Of a stretch of DNA of 39,106 nt, positions 15,229-22,240 are shown one piece after another (within the stretch, counting starts at the first letter, position 1; every line of letters begins with the position of its first letter). Under the pieces are notes generated by a model. The model worked only from the letters and a program-made list of their open reading frames with translations, searched no databases and was not told the origin of the DNA. This DNA comes from Candidatus Aenigmatarchaeota archaeon (GTDB lineage: Archaea > Aenigmatarchaeota > Aenigmatarchaeia > Aenigmatarchaeales > Aenigmatarchaeaceae), in NCBI GenBank assembly GCA_016933455.1, contig JAFGAZ010000005.1, positions 1-39,106 of the forward strand. The letters are read 5' to 3'. Position numbers and translations under genes: made by a program.

Positions 15229-15963
15229 ATGCCAAAAAAGAAAGCTTCCGACAAAGGTTCTTCTAGCAGTTCAGACTTTGACAGAATGCCATCTGGTATT
15301 CCTGGTCTGGACGGTCTGATGGAGGGCGGCTTTTTCAAGGGTTCTACTACTCTGGTTTCTGGTGCAGCAGGTACTGGAAAGACAATATTCTGCTCTCAGT
15401 TCATCTGGGAGGGCCTACAGAAGGGCGAATCTTGCATGTTTATCACATTAGAGGAAAGGCCAAAGGACATCATGGACGATGTCAAAAGGTTTGGTTGGGA
15501 TTTCCAGCCGTTTATTGACGACAAGAAGCTGTTTTTGGTTTACCAGGACCCTTTCCAGATGACGGATGTTACTTCTCCTTTACTTGACGAGATAAAACAA
15601 AAGAACGTTCAAAGGGTGGCAATCGACTCCACTGCTATTTTCGGTATGTACTACCAGGAGCCCTTTGAGATAAGAAAGCAGCTATTCAAGCTTCTTAACG
15701 GTTTGAAAGATATCGGGGTTACAAGCGTTATTACCTCAGAGTTGCCAGAGGAGGCAACCCAGCTAGCCAAGTTTGGTGTGGAAGAGTTTGTAGTTGACGG
15801 TGTTATTATTTTGAGATATGTTGGCATAGGCGGAGAGGAATTTGTTAATTTGCAGGTTAGGAAGATGAGAAGAACTAATCATGCTAATGCTTGGTTTCCT
15901 ATGAAAATATCCAACAAAGGCATAGAAGTTAAAAGAGAAGAAAGAAGAGTATTAATGAAGTGA
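15229..15963 (+). CDS. KaiC-like RecA-superfamily ATPase, single domain
   Basis: A 244-residue ATPase of the KaiC/RAD55 group. After a Ser/Lys-rich leader of 17 residues comes the family motif FDRMPSGIPGLDGLMEGGF, Walker A GAAGTGKT at 45-52, the tandem glutamates Glu75-Glu76 in ITLEERP that activate water in KaiC, and Walker B RVAIDST near 134-140. Only one RecA domain is present, unlike cyanobacterial KaiC with two. The next gene starts on its stop codon, so it has a dedicated partner. Such proteins in archaea are signalling ATPases of mostly unknown target. Confidence 0.88.
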   Translation: MPKKKASDKGSSSSSDFDRMPSGIPGLDGLMEGGFFKGSTTLVSGAAGTGKTIFCSQFIWEGLQKGESCMFITLEERPKDIMDDVKRFGWDFQPFIDDKKLFLVYQDPFQMTDVTSPLLDEIKQKNVQRVAIDSTAIFGMYYQEPFEIRKQLFKLLNGLKDIGVTSVITSELPEEATQLAKFGVEEFVVDGVIILRYVGIGGEEFVNLQVRKMRRTNHANAWFPMKISNKGIEVKREERRVLMK

Positions 15964-16598
15964 AGGAAATGGGCATTTCCTTAATAACAAAACTATTAGT
16001 TTCTAAACAGCTAAAATTCGAAGAAGGCAGAATCGTTTTTCTAGAGGAGCCCATGGTTTTTGTTCCAATAGAATTCTATATTCATTTGACAAAAGAAATA
16101 GCCAAAAAAAGGCGTGATAAAATGGAAGTTTATTTGGATGCGTGGAAAGCGGGCGTTATTTTCATGAGAAACGTGGCGCAGCGTTATTCCATGAGCAGGT
16201 TTGAGGAAAGATACAACGAAGCGATGGAGATAATTTCTTCTGCAGGATTTGGTGATTATCAGACCTTGGATTTTGTTCCTGCAAAATATGCTTATTTCAA
16301 GATATTAAACAACCCGATAGCAGAAAAGTTTTTCCCTTCAAAAAAGCCCGTTGATCATGTTCTTAGAGGATTCAATGCAGGCGGGGGTTCTCCTGTTCAT
16401 GAAAGAATAATTAACACTATTGAGACTGAATGTAAGGCTGTTAATGGTAAATACTGCATACACCTAAACGGTGCCACTGAAGTTTTGAAGCAGAAAAAAT
16501 TCAGCAAATTTGTCAAAGCTCAGCTTGATTTGCCTTATCTTCTCAAAGAGCAAAAGAAGTTTATCAAAGAGATAAATTACAAGGAAATAAAGCCCTAG
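15960..16598 (+). CDS. V4R-like sensor protein, partner of the KaiC-like ATPase
   Basis: A 212-residue protein. The C-terminal half holds a segment resembling the V4R (4-vinyl reductase) small-molecule-binding domain: HVLRGFNAGGGSPVHE, then TIETECKAVNGKYCIHL, with Cys-x6-Cys as in zinc-binding V4R members. The N-terminal 90 residues are helical and unassigned. The start used is GTG at 15960, overlapping the ATPase stop as GTGA; an ATG at 15969 is an alternative. Its TAG lies in CTAG, shared with the convergent UbiA stop. A ligand sensor controlling the adjacent ATPase is inference from coupling and domain type. Confidence 0.65.
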   Translation: MKEMGISLITKLLVSKQLKFEEGRIVFLEEPMVFVPIEFYIHLTKEIAKKRRDKMEVYLDAWKAGVIFMRNVAQRYSMSRFEERYNEAMEIISSAGFGDYQTLDFVPAKYAYFKILNNPIAEKFFPSKKPVDHVLRGFNAGGGSPVHERIINTIETECKAVNGKYCIHLNGATEVLKQKKFSKFVKAQLDLPYLLKEQKKFIKEINYKEIKP

Positions 16599-17479
16599 AA
16601 AACAAAAAGACTCAGAAGAAAGAAAAGAAATATTAGCCTTCCCATTCCCCAATATTTTTCTCCTGTTTCTTGTGTCGGATTTTTGTATATCTTTGTTAAT
16701 GGTATTAGTATTAACAAAAATATTACACTTGAGATTAAAACAAAAAAATAATTCTGGAATGACGTAAGATAAAAAATAAGAATAGTTGTTAGGAAGAAAA
16801 CAGAAGTTCCCAATATATTTAGCATTGATGCTTTTTTCGCTCCTAGTCTTGTTACAACTGTTTTCTTACCGTGTATGTTATCCCCTCCTATATCCTTGAA
16901 ATCCTTTAGTATTGAGAAGAAGGAAAACAACAAAGTCAAAGAAGTTGCCTGAAGCAAAAGTTGGCTGCTCATTATCAGACTGTTTGTGGACATAACATAA
17001 CCTGCATATAAAGTAGTGAACATTGAGACAAACCCTAATCCGAGATTGCCTAGAAATATTCTGTCTTTTAGTGAAATTGGGGGAGCAGAATAGAATATGC
17101 TAACAGTGCTCATTATCAATATTGAAACAAAGAAATTAAACGATATCAATAAAGCAATAGCGTTTCCTAAAACATAGCATAATGCACAGAAAATCATGAC
17201 ATCTTTTGCCTTTATCGAACCTCTTTCAAGGGGTCTGAATGGCATGTTTATGGAATCCACTTTCATATCAAAAAGGTCATTGATAGCAGAACTACCGTTG
17301 TAAATTAAAAAAACCACAACAGTTAAAACAAAAACAGACCATAGTTCGATAGAAGAAGAATATAGTATGAAGCCCAGAAGCGACAAAAGAATGACACTGA
17401 GGCTATTCCAAGGTCTTCCCAGTTCTAGAAAAGCCGTTATTTTATTCCTTTTCATTAATTTGGAAAAAAACCTTTCCAT
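16595..17479 (-). CDS. UbiA-family prenyltransferase (probable digeranylgeranylglyceryl phosphate synthase)
   Basis: Membrane-embedded prenyltransferase of 294 residues with about eight or nine hydrophobic helices. The first aspartate motif is NDLFDMKVD (Asn67, Asp68, Asp71, Asp75) and the second is DFKDIGGDNIHGKKT, both needed to bind Mg-pyrophosphate. In archaea the usual member makes the second ether bond of membrane lipids by adding geranylgeranyl to GGGP. The ATG at 17479 is preferred: a TATA box (17503-17511, minus strand) sits 28 bases upstream, and the longer frame would run into the TrmB gene. Other UbiA substrates are possible. Confidence 0.85.
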   Translation of the reverse strand: MERFFSKLMKRNKITAFLELGRPWNSLSVILLSLLGFILYSSSIELWSVFVLTVVVFLIYNGSSAINDLFDMKVDSINMPFRPLERGSIKAKDVMIFCALCYVLGNAIALLISFNFFVSILIMSTVSIFYSAPPISLKDRIFLGNLGLGFVSMFTTLYAGYVMSTNSLIMSSQLLLQATSLTLLFSFFSILKDFKDIGGDNIHGKKTVVTRLGAKKASMLNILGTSVFFLTTILIFYLTSFQNYFFVLISSVIFLLILIPLTKIYKNPTQETGEKYWGMGRLIFLFFLLSLFVF

Positions 17480-17502
17480 GTATTCTATTTTGAATAAGTC
17501 GG

Positions 17503-17511
17503 TATATAAAA
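17503..17511 (-). promoter_or_regulatory. TATA box for the UbiA gene
   Basis: Minus-strand TTTTATATA, 28 bases before the ATG at 17479, supporting a leaderless mRNA and the shorter start. Confidence 0.55.
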
Positions 17512-17531
17512 CAAGAAGTAATTTGTTCGTA

Positions 17532-18287
17532 TCAGAATTTCTTTGCCTTGTTCCAAAGCTCGTTAAAATAAGTTCTAAAGACATTGATCATGGCAGGTGA
17601 GTTGCTCCAGAAAAAGTCTGATTCCAAGGGGTTGTCTATTCTCATGCACATCTCCTTTTTGTCAACAATGCCGATTCTTGGATGCACATCCATTGGAAGT
17701 ATTCTTATCTTGGCTCCCTGCTTTTTGTACCACTTTGCCCTGGCAATTTTTGACTCGTCAAGCTCTGATGTCCCTATTATCCTTATCTTAATTCCCCTTT
17801 TCAGAGCCTTTGAATAGGCACTATCTAGCAAAGAATTTCGAGAGAACCTGGAGGTTGTTGCCATTCCCTCCTTTTTTGACCTTAAGACCATATCGGCTGC
17901 TTTGTCAAGAAATGCCTGCCTGCCCCTGCCCGTCCACATGCCAAGGTTTTCCTTTTTCTTCTGGAACGGCTTTAGCTGGCTTACTATCATGCTGGTTTTC
18001 TTGTTTAGCTTCTCTATCTCGCTTTTTCTGGCATCTATCATTTTCCTGAAGGCAAGCTCGGTTTTAACTGCCCTAAAGCGCTGGGGCTTGGAGCTTTGGC
18101 CCTCTGCTAGGGACTTGTTTACAAGCTTTCTCATGACGTTGTATATCTTGGACTGGGGTATCCTGCTTTTCTGGGAAAGAATAGAAGCAGAAAGGGGGCC
18201 GTGGATGGAAAGGGCTAGAAAGGCCCTTGCCTCGTATTCGCTCAGGCCGAAAATTCTGAGGTCTGATATAAGCTCCTGTTTTAACAT
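17532..18287 (-). CDS. TrmB-family transcriptional regulator
   Basis: A 251-residue regulator. Residues 1-75 are the TrmB winged helix (LRIFGLSEYEARAFLAL, then SILSQKSRIPQSKIYNVMRKLVNKSLAEG), residues 80-110 a coiled-coil dimer segment, and 115-251 the TrmB-type C-terminal region with a phospholipase D-like core (KRGIKIRIIGTSELD, GAKIRILPMDVHPRIGIVDKKEM). TrmB proteins switch sugar or metabolic genes. I chose ATG 18287 because it overlaps the stop of a 44-residue cysteine protein by 7 bases, indicating translational coupling; an ATG at 18305 is the alternative. The effector is unknown, but the coupled mini-proteins may be functionally linked. Confidence 0.85.
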   Translation of the reverse strand: MLKQELISDLRIFGLSEYEARAFLALSIHGPLSASILSQKSRIPQSKIYNVMRKLVNKSLAEGQSSKPQRFRAVKTELAFRKMIDARKSEIEKLNKKTSMIVSQLKPFQKKKENLGMWTGRGRQAFLDKAADMVLRSKKEGMATTSRFSRNSLLDSAYSKALKRGIKIRIIGTSELDESKIARAKWYKKQGAKIRILPMDVHPRIGIVDKKEMCMRIDNPLESDFFWSNSPAMINVFRTYFNELWNKAKKF

Positions 18288-18415
18288 CGTAAACCATAAG
18301 GGCATTCTTGAAAACAGTAAGATGTATCTATTTTACCGTTTTGTTTGTATTTGGCTATTTTTTTATTTGGACAAGTAAATGGTCCGCCGTTGCCACTGCT
18401 GTAAGTATTTTTCAT
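18281..18415 (-). CDS. 44-residue four-cysteine mini-protein
   Basis: A short ORF with ATG at 18415 and a GGT-containing site 8 bases upstream. Cysteines are at 15, 34, 38 and 44, with the last one being the C-terminal residue: GGPFTCPNKK and YCFQECPYGLRC. This would suit a zinc or Fe-S site. It resembles the product of the ORF just upstream (GG-x0-2-T-C-P, then C-x3-C-x4-5-C at the very end), which is good evidence that both are real. Its stop overlaps the TrmB start. Family not recognised. Confidence 0.6.
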   Translation of the reverse strand: MKNTYSSGNGGPFTCPNKKIAKYKQNGKIDTSYCFQECPYGLRC

Positions 18416-18424
18416 TGAATTACC

Positions 18425-18598
18425 TTAGCAAAATATGTTCTTGCAGACATTGCTGCAGAACTCCTTTTTTAGTTCCTTTGTGTTCATGCTGATTTTTCTG
18501 TTGTAGAAGCTTTCGATCTGGAGCCTCATGAATTCGTTTTTGTTTCTCAGCTTCAAAAGAGGACACGTTCCACCGAATCTCATGAAAACACTGTGCAT
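18425..18598 (-). CDS. 57-residue four-cysteine mini-protein
   Basis: A short ORF with cysteines at 12, 48, 52 and 57; Cys57 is the last residue. Motifs are FGGTCPLLK near the start and FCSNVCKNIFC at the end, joined by a basic, helical middle (NEFMRLQIESFYNRKIS). An in-frame ATG at 18583 would give 51 residues; alignment with the downstream 44-residue protein slightly favours 18598. It ends 9 bases before that gene and follows the dCTP deaminase-fold gene by 105 bases. Likely metal-binding; function unknown. Confidence 0.55.
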   Translation of the reverse strand: MHSVFMRFGGTCPLLKLRNKNEFMRLQIESFYNRKISMNTKELKKEFCSNVCKNIFC

Positions 18599-18703
18599 TC
18601 TTTCGGCCCGAAGATATTTATTGGTTCGTCCAATTATAAACCTAACCACGACAAAAAACGATTGAGAAACAAGAAAAATGTTTGTTACCACCAAGGGTTG
18701 CAA

Positions 18704-19261
18704 CTATATTTTCTCTTTTGTTATTATCTGCTTTTCCTCTTCTGGTATGAAAGCTCGTCCACCCTGCCACTGGCCCTTGTACATGTTGGCCTTGCCGTCC
18801 ACCTTGTGGAACACCATGCACGCTATTCTTGCGCCCATCTCGACCTCAAAGTCGCTTTTCGAGTTGTTGGTCATGATAAAGGTAAAGTTGCCGCAATAAC
18901 CCGGGTCTGTTCTTATGCCCTGCACTGTTATGCCGCACTTGTAGAGTGTTCCTCTTGGTATGAACCAGCCCATCAAATCTTCTGGTGTGTTTATCTTTTC
19001 AATTGTCTTTGCAGAATACGTTTTGCCCCTTTCCAGCTTTATTTTTGCTGGGTTTTTTTCATCGAACTTTGCTATGAGCTTGAAATTCGGGGACTTTCTA
19101 GTGTTGATGTGCAAAAAGCCGTCGCCTTCCTCCATCTCGTAGAGCTCCCCTATTCTTACGTCAACACCACAGCCCTCAAAGTTCTGGTTGTTTGGGTCTA
19201 TTCCTTCTATTAGGTTTTTAGATTTTATCAGCTCAAGAACCTTGTCAATTCCCAGAATCAT
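18704..19261 (-). CDS. dcd: dCTP deaminase/dUTPase-fold protein lacking deaminase catalytic residues
   Basis: A 185-residue trimeric-fold nucleotide enzyme. The N-terminal GIDPNNQNFEGCGVDVRIG, the central PRGTLYKCGI, GIRTDPGYCGN and the C-terminal YKGQWQGGR identify the dCTP deaminase/dUTPase superfamily. By my alignment with E. coli Dcd, however, catalytic Ser111, Arg115 and Glu138 correspond to Gly104, Lys108 and Ile129, while the Asp of the TDPGY motif (Asp119), shared with dUTPases, is kept. It may therefore hydrolyse dUTP rather than deaminate dCTP, or bind nucleotides only. The symbol follows the family. It is divergent from the NDK-like gene. Confidence 0.75.
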   Translation of the reverse strand: MILGIDKVLELIKSKNLIEGIDPNNQNFEGCGVDVRIGELYEMEEGDGFLHINTRKSPNFKLIAKFDEKNPAKIKLERGKTYSAKTIEKINTPEDLMGWFIPRGTLYKCGITVQGIRTDPGYCGNFTFIMTNNSKSDFEVEMGARIACMVFHKVDGKANMYKGQWQGGRAFIPEEEKQIITKEKI

Positions 19262-19274
19262 AAAATAAATTCCG

Positions 19275-19290
19275 TTTTTATAGATTTAAA
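19275..19290. promoter_or_regulatory. Overlapping divergent TATA boxes (dcd-like and NDK-like genes)
   Basis: TTTTTATA at 19275-19282 lies 25 bases before the plus-strand ATG (19304). Directly beside it, TTTAAATC on the minus strand (19290-19283) lies 26 bases before the minus-strand ATG (19261). Both starts would be leaderless, and the two initiation complexes would exclude each other. Confidence 0.5.
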
Positions 19291-19303
19291 ACTTATCAGA
19301 GAT

Positions 19304-19804
19304 ATGGAAAAGGGAGATATTGTAAGAAAAGGCATTGTGCTAATAAAGCCCTTCGCCTTTCCTAGAAGGGATGAAATAGTAGAAGACATAGAAGAAAGCG
19401 AGTTTGACCTTAGTGTTGACCAGCGCATTGCTCAAAGGTGGACAAAAGAAAAGATAGAAGGCACGTATAGGCCGATGAAATACAATAAAAAGTGGCCTAT
19501 GGTAAACAAGCTGGCTGACATATATTTTGATTTTTTCGGCAAGGAACCTATGGTGGAAGCGTTAATGGTTTCTTCTGATAAAAATACCATAAAAAAGCTC
19601 AAAAAACTTGTTGGACCTTTGGATGCTGCCTATGCGAAAAGGCCCGAAGATTCCAAGACATTGAGAAAAAAATATGGTTGTCCTATTAGAATAGAGGAAA
19701 TAGTAGATGAAAAGAAATGTTATTTTTTTCCTAACGGAATTCATGTTAGTTCAAAAGAAGAATTTCCAAGACAGAGAAATTTGTACCTTCCCAGGACTAG
19801 GTGA
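19304..19804 (+). CDS. ndk: Nucleoside diphosphate kinase-like protein
   Basis: A 166-residue divergent NDK, the enzyme that equalises nucleoside triphosphates through a phosphohistidine. Lys15 (VLIKPFAF), Arg121 (TLRKKYG), Asn144, the phospho-accepting His147 and Ser149 (FPNGIHVSS) align with the active site of standard NDKs, where the last motif reads N-x2-H-G-S. The kpn-loop region and the tail differ, and the protein is 15-30 residues longer than usual. It stands opposite the dCTP deaminase-fold gene, so both halves of this divergent pair concern nucleotides. Activity is likely but not certain. Confidence 0.75.
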   Translation: MEKGDIVRKGIVLIKPFAFPRRDEIVEDIEESEFDLSVDQRIAQRWTKEKIEGTYRPMKYNKKWPMVNKLADIYFDFFGKEPMVEALMVSSDKNTIKKLKKLVGPLDAAYAKRPEDSKTLRKKYGCPIRIEEIVDEKKCYFFPNGIHVSSKEEFPRQRNLYLPRTR

Positions 19805-19825
19805 TAAAAAATAAAGAACGGAGAA

Positions 19826-19999
19826 TTACTCCTTGTCTTTCTTTTTGGCAACCCACTTTGTGTGCTTGGACTCTCTTCCAAGGAAGATCATGTTCTTTTC
19901 GCATTTCTTTGAGCAAAAGTAGAACACTTTGCCGTCTGTCTTTACGTACATCTTTCCAGTTCCCTGCTCAATTGTTTCTTTACAAAACGTGCATTTCAT
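19826..19999 (-). CDS. rpl24e: Large-subunit ribosomal protein eL24 (L24e)
   Basis: A 57-residue zinc-ribbon ribosomal protein. The sequence begins [20 protein letters not shown] and continues to FYFCSKKCEKNM, giving the four zinc cysteines (3, 6, 29, 33) of L24e, with a basic end (HTKWVAKKKDKE). Its ATG shares one base with the stop codon of rps28e, so translation is coupled. It is the third gene of the archaeal rpl7ae-rps28e-rpl24e operon, in the usual order. Confidence 0.93.
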   Translation of the reverse strand: MKCTFCKETIEQGTGKMYVKTDGKVFYFCSKKCEKNMIFLGRESKHTKWVAKKKDKE

Positions 20000-20214
20000 T
20001 ATCTCACATCCAAAGTTCCAGACGACTCCATCTCAGTTTCCCTAAGCATCAAAACGTCCCCTAGTGCTACTGGTCCTACGACGTTTCTTACAAGGACCTT
20101 GCCCTTGTCTTTGCCGTCAACGACCTTGCATCTTACCTGGGATACGCCCTTTATGCCAGACCTTCCAAGTAGCTGAACTACTTCTGCTGGGATTGCGTCG
20201 CTTGGTCCTGCCAT
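19999..20214 (-). CDS. rps28e: Small-subunit ribosomal protein eS28 (S28e)
   Basis: A 71-residue OB-fold ribosomal protein. [38 protein letters not shown] and the end SGTLDVR match S28e throughout, although it is followed by Arg rather than the more usual ending in other archaea. It lies 5 bases after rpl7ae, with GTGAT before its ATG, and overlaps rpl24e by one base. It sits near the mRNA exit of the 30S subunit. Confidence 0.95.
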   Translation of the reverse strand: MAGPSDAIPAEVVQLLGRSGIKGVSQVRCKVVDGKDKGKVLVRNVVGPVALGDVLMLRETEMESSGTLDVR

Positions 20215-20219
20215 TTAAA

Positions 20220-20531
20220 TCACTTTTTTAGAGCCTCGATGTCGCTTTTGGCATCCCCTGCTTCTGCAACAGCTATTGCTGCTGTGGAAACGTCTATGCC
20301 TGCTGCTCTTCCGAGCTCTAGCTTGCTTTTTACGTGTAAGAACGGGATCTTTTTCTCGTTGCAAAGTGGCTCCAAGTGCATTACAACCTCTTTGGGCTGC
20401 ACATCGTCTGCTATTACAATGAGTTTGGCTATGCCTCTCTCGATTGCCTTGGTTGCCTCGTTTGTGCCAATCCTTACCTTTCCCGTATTTTTAGCTATCT
20501 CTACTATGTGTAGAGCCTTGTTATCATCCAT
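20220..20531 (-). CDS. rpl7ae: Ribosomal protein eL8 (L7Ae), K-turn-binding
   Basis: A 103-residue RNA-binding protein that serves the 50S subunit, box C/D and H/ACA RNPs and RNase P in archaea. TGKVRIGTNEATKAIERG is the K-turn-binding loop region, followed by LIVIADDVQPKEVVMHL and HVKSKLELGRAAGID. It is somewhat shorter than usual (about 120 residues) because the N-terminal helix is trimmed. GAGGTGAT precedes the ATG, and TTTAAATA at about 20583-20590 (minus strand) is a candidate promoter. First gene of the operon. Confidence 0.95.
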   Translation of the reverse strand: MDDNKALHIVEIAKNTGKVRIGTNEATKAIERGIAKLIVIADDVQPKEVVMHLEPLCNEKKIPFLHVKSKLELGRAAGIDVSTAAIAVAEAGDAKSDIEALKK

Positions 20532-20591
20532 ATCATCACCTCATTTCATTAGTTCATTTTTTAATATCATCTATTTGTAAAGTATTTAAAT

Positions 20592-22217
20592 TTACTTGTG
20601 GGCAAAGTAGAAAAGACCTTTTCTCTCGCATCTTGCAAAGCCGACTCTTTCGAACTGCACTGTTTGATTTGGTTTGACAACATCTACTTCAGGCTCTGCT
20701 AAGCCTTTAACTTCCTTGCCGTCCGCCATTATTATTCTTATCTTGACGTTGTCGGATACCCAGTGCAGCTTTGGAACATCCTTTAGCTCAGTTCCCGTGA
20801 CTTTGGCTTTCTTGTCTAAAATCACATTACATAGGTGCATGAGCCTAACTTCCTCGCCTTTGTTTTGGTCGTAATCCTCTTTTTCAACAAAAATTCTATC
20901 GGAAACCGGAATGCTTCTCATATCTTCCTTGTCTGGAAGAAGAGGCGCCTTGACAAATTTTTCCAATACCTTGTCTAGCTTTATTTCAACTGGCTCTTTC
21001 ACAAAAAAATACCTGTTGGAAATTGAATCTATCAGCTGGCGGTTGTATTTTTCCAGCTTGTCAAAGCTTATGTTGACATCGTTCTTGCTTGGGCCGATTT
21101 CCTCTATTAGCCTTTTGATGGTGTCTGGCCTAAAGCCTTTCTTTATCAGGTTTCTTGGAGTTGGTATCCTTATGTCCTCAAATCCGCTTAGTTCTCCTGC
21201 CTTTATCATTTCTATTAATTTCCTTTTCTTCATGGGAATTCCGGCAACTGTCTTTAGCCTACCGAACTGGATATTTTCCGGAATCTTCCATTTGAAAATT
21301 TTATAGATAAACTCCTGCACCTTTGCATCGTTCTCAAAGCCCTTGTCTCTCATAACATGCGTTACCTCAAGCTCGTGGTCCATGACAGTGCAAGCAAAAT
21401 TATACATCGGATACACCCTGTATTTGTTGCCTTTCAAAGGATGGGCGGCATCAATTATCCTTAGCATGCTAGGCTCTCTCATGGCGGGATTTCTGTGCGC
21501 AGGGTCTGTTTTTAGCCTAACTATCATTGATCCCTGCTTTGCGTCCTTTAGCATGCTTTCCCAAAGCTTGAGATTTTCCTCAACGCTTCTTTTTCTGCAA
21601 GGACAAGCTTTCGCTTTTGCTCTTGATTCCTTTATTTTTTCCTGCGGGCATGTGCAAACATAAAAATGACCTTGTTCGAACAGATCTTTTGCGTATTCGT
21701 AGAACTTTTCCATATAGTCAGACTCGAGGACCTTTTTTTCGAACTTTAATTCGAAAGTTTTCAGGTCCTCTCTTATGGCATCATAATATTCCTTCTTTTC
21801 CTTTACCGGATTGGTATCATCAAATCTCAGGAAGGCTTTGCCATCGTATTTTTTTGCGTAAAGATAGCTTAGGAATGCTGATTTTAGATGGCCCAAATGA
21901 AGATAGCCGTTGGGTTCTGGCGCAAATCTTGTCACAACCTTTCCCATTACAGCATTCGGTAGTTCTGGAAGACCTTCTCTTTCCTCTTTCTTGGGCTTTT
22001 CTATCTTGCCAAATTTTGCTAGTTCCTCTTGCTGCTTTTCTAGTGGCCAAGAATTTACTTCCTTTACTATTTGTGAAACTGTCTTGCCTACCTTAGCTAT
22101 CTCTTTTTTTAGCTCAGGCTTTTCAGCTAGCACCTTGCTCAAAACAGCCTGGGTGTTTGCCTTGCCGTTGTATTCAGAAGCGTTAATTAAAGCGTGCTTT
22201 CTTATCAATTCTTCCAT
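20592..22217 (-). CDS. gltX: Glutamyl-tRNA synthetase (archaeal GlxRS type)
   Basis: A 541-residue class I synthetase that charges tRNA-Glu (and possibly tRNA-Gln where GlnRS is absent). An N-terminal helical region of about 90 residues precedes the Rossmann core with TRFAPEPNGYLHLGHLKSAF, the HIGH motif being HLGH at 107-110; GIPMKKRKLIEMI holds the divergent KMSKS loop. A CxC-x-C-type insertion (CTCPQ and KACPCRKR) suggests a zinc knot. The C-terminus is the beta-barrel anticodon domain typical of archaeal and eukaryotic GluRS. The start at 22217 lies 23 bases after the MEMO stop. Confidence 0.95.
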   Translation of the reverse strand: MEELIRKHALINASEYNGKANTQAVLSKVLAEKPELKKEIAKVGKTVSQIVKEVNSWPLEKQQEELAKFGKIEKPKKEEREGLPELPNAVMGKVVTRFAPEPNGYLHLGHLKSAFLSYLYAKKYDGKAFLRFDDTNPVKEKKEYYDAIREDLKTFELKFEKKVLESDYMEKFYEYAKDLFEQGHFYVCTCPQEKIKESRAKAKACPCRKRSVEENLKLWESMLKDAKQGSMIVRLKTDPAHRNPAMREPSMLRIIDAAHPLKGNKYRVYPMYNFACTVMDHELEVTHVMRDKGFENDAKVQEFIYKIFKWKIPENIQFGRLKTVAGIPMKKRKLIEMIKAGELSGFEDIRIPTPRNLIKKGFRPDTIKRLIEEIGPSKNDVNISFDKLEKYNRQLIDSISNRYFFVKEPVEIKLDKVLEKFVKAPLLPDKEDMRSIPVSDRIFVEKEDYDQNKGEEVRLMHLCNVILDKKAKVTGTELKDVPKLHWVSDNVKIRIIMADGKEVKGLAEPEVDVVKPNQTVQFERVGFARCERKGLFYFAHK

Positions 22218-22240
22218 AGCCTAATATTAGAAAAAGGAAT

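Noticed and set aside
18379-18492. Plus-strand ORF of 37 codons rich in cysteine (MVRRCHCCKYF...)
   Set aside because: It is antisense to the two four-cysteine mini-protein genes, has no ribosome site or promoter, and its cysteines come from the complementary GCA/ACA-rich codons.
18599-18703. Extension of the 57-residue cysteine protein to 92 residues from a TTG at 18703
   Set aside because: The extra N-terminus starts right at the dcd-like stop, has no ribosome site, and is not matched in the paralogous 44-residue protein.
18593-19213. 206-codon plus-strand ORF opposite the dCTP deaminase-fold gene
   Set aside because: The minus strand encodes a clear protein family over the same bases; the plus frame has no recognisable motif and unusual composition.
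20532-20591. Possible K-turn (autoregulatory L7Ae site) in the rpl7ae leader
   Set aside because: GATGA-like sequences are present, but I found no paired CTGA/GATGA arrangement with flanking stems that would form a K-turn.
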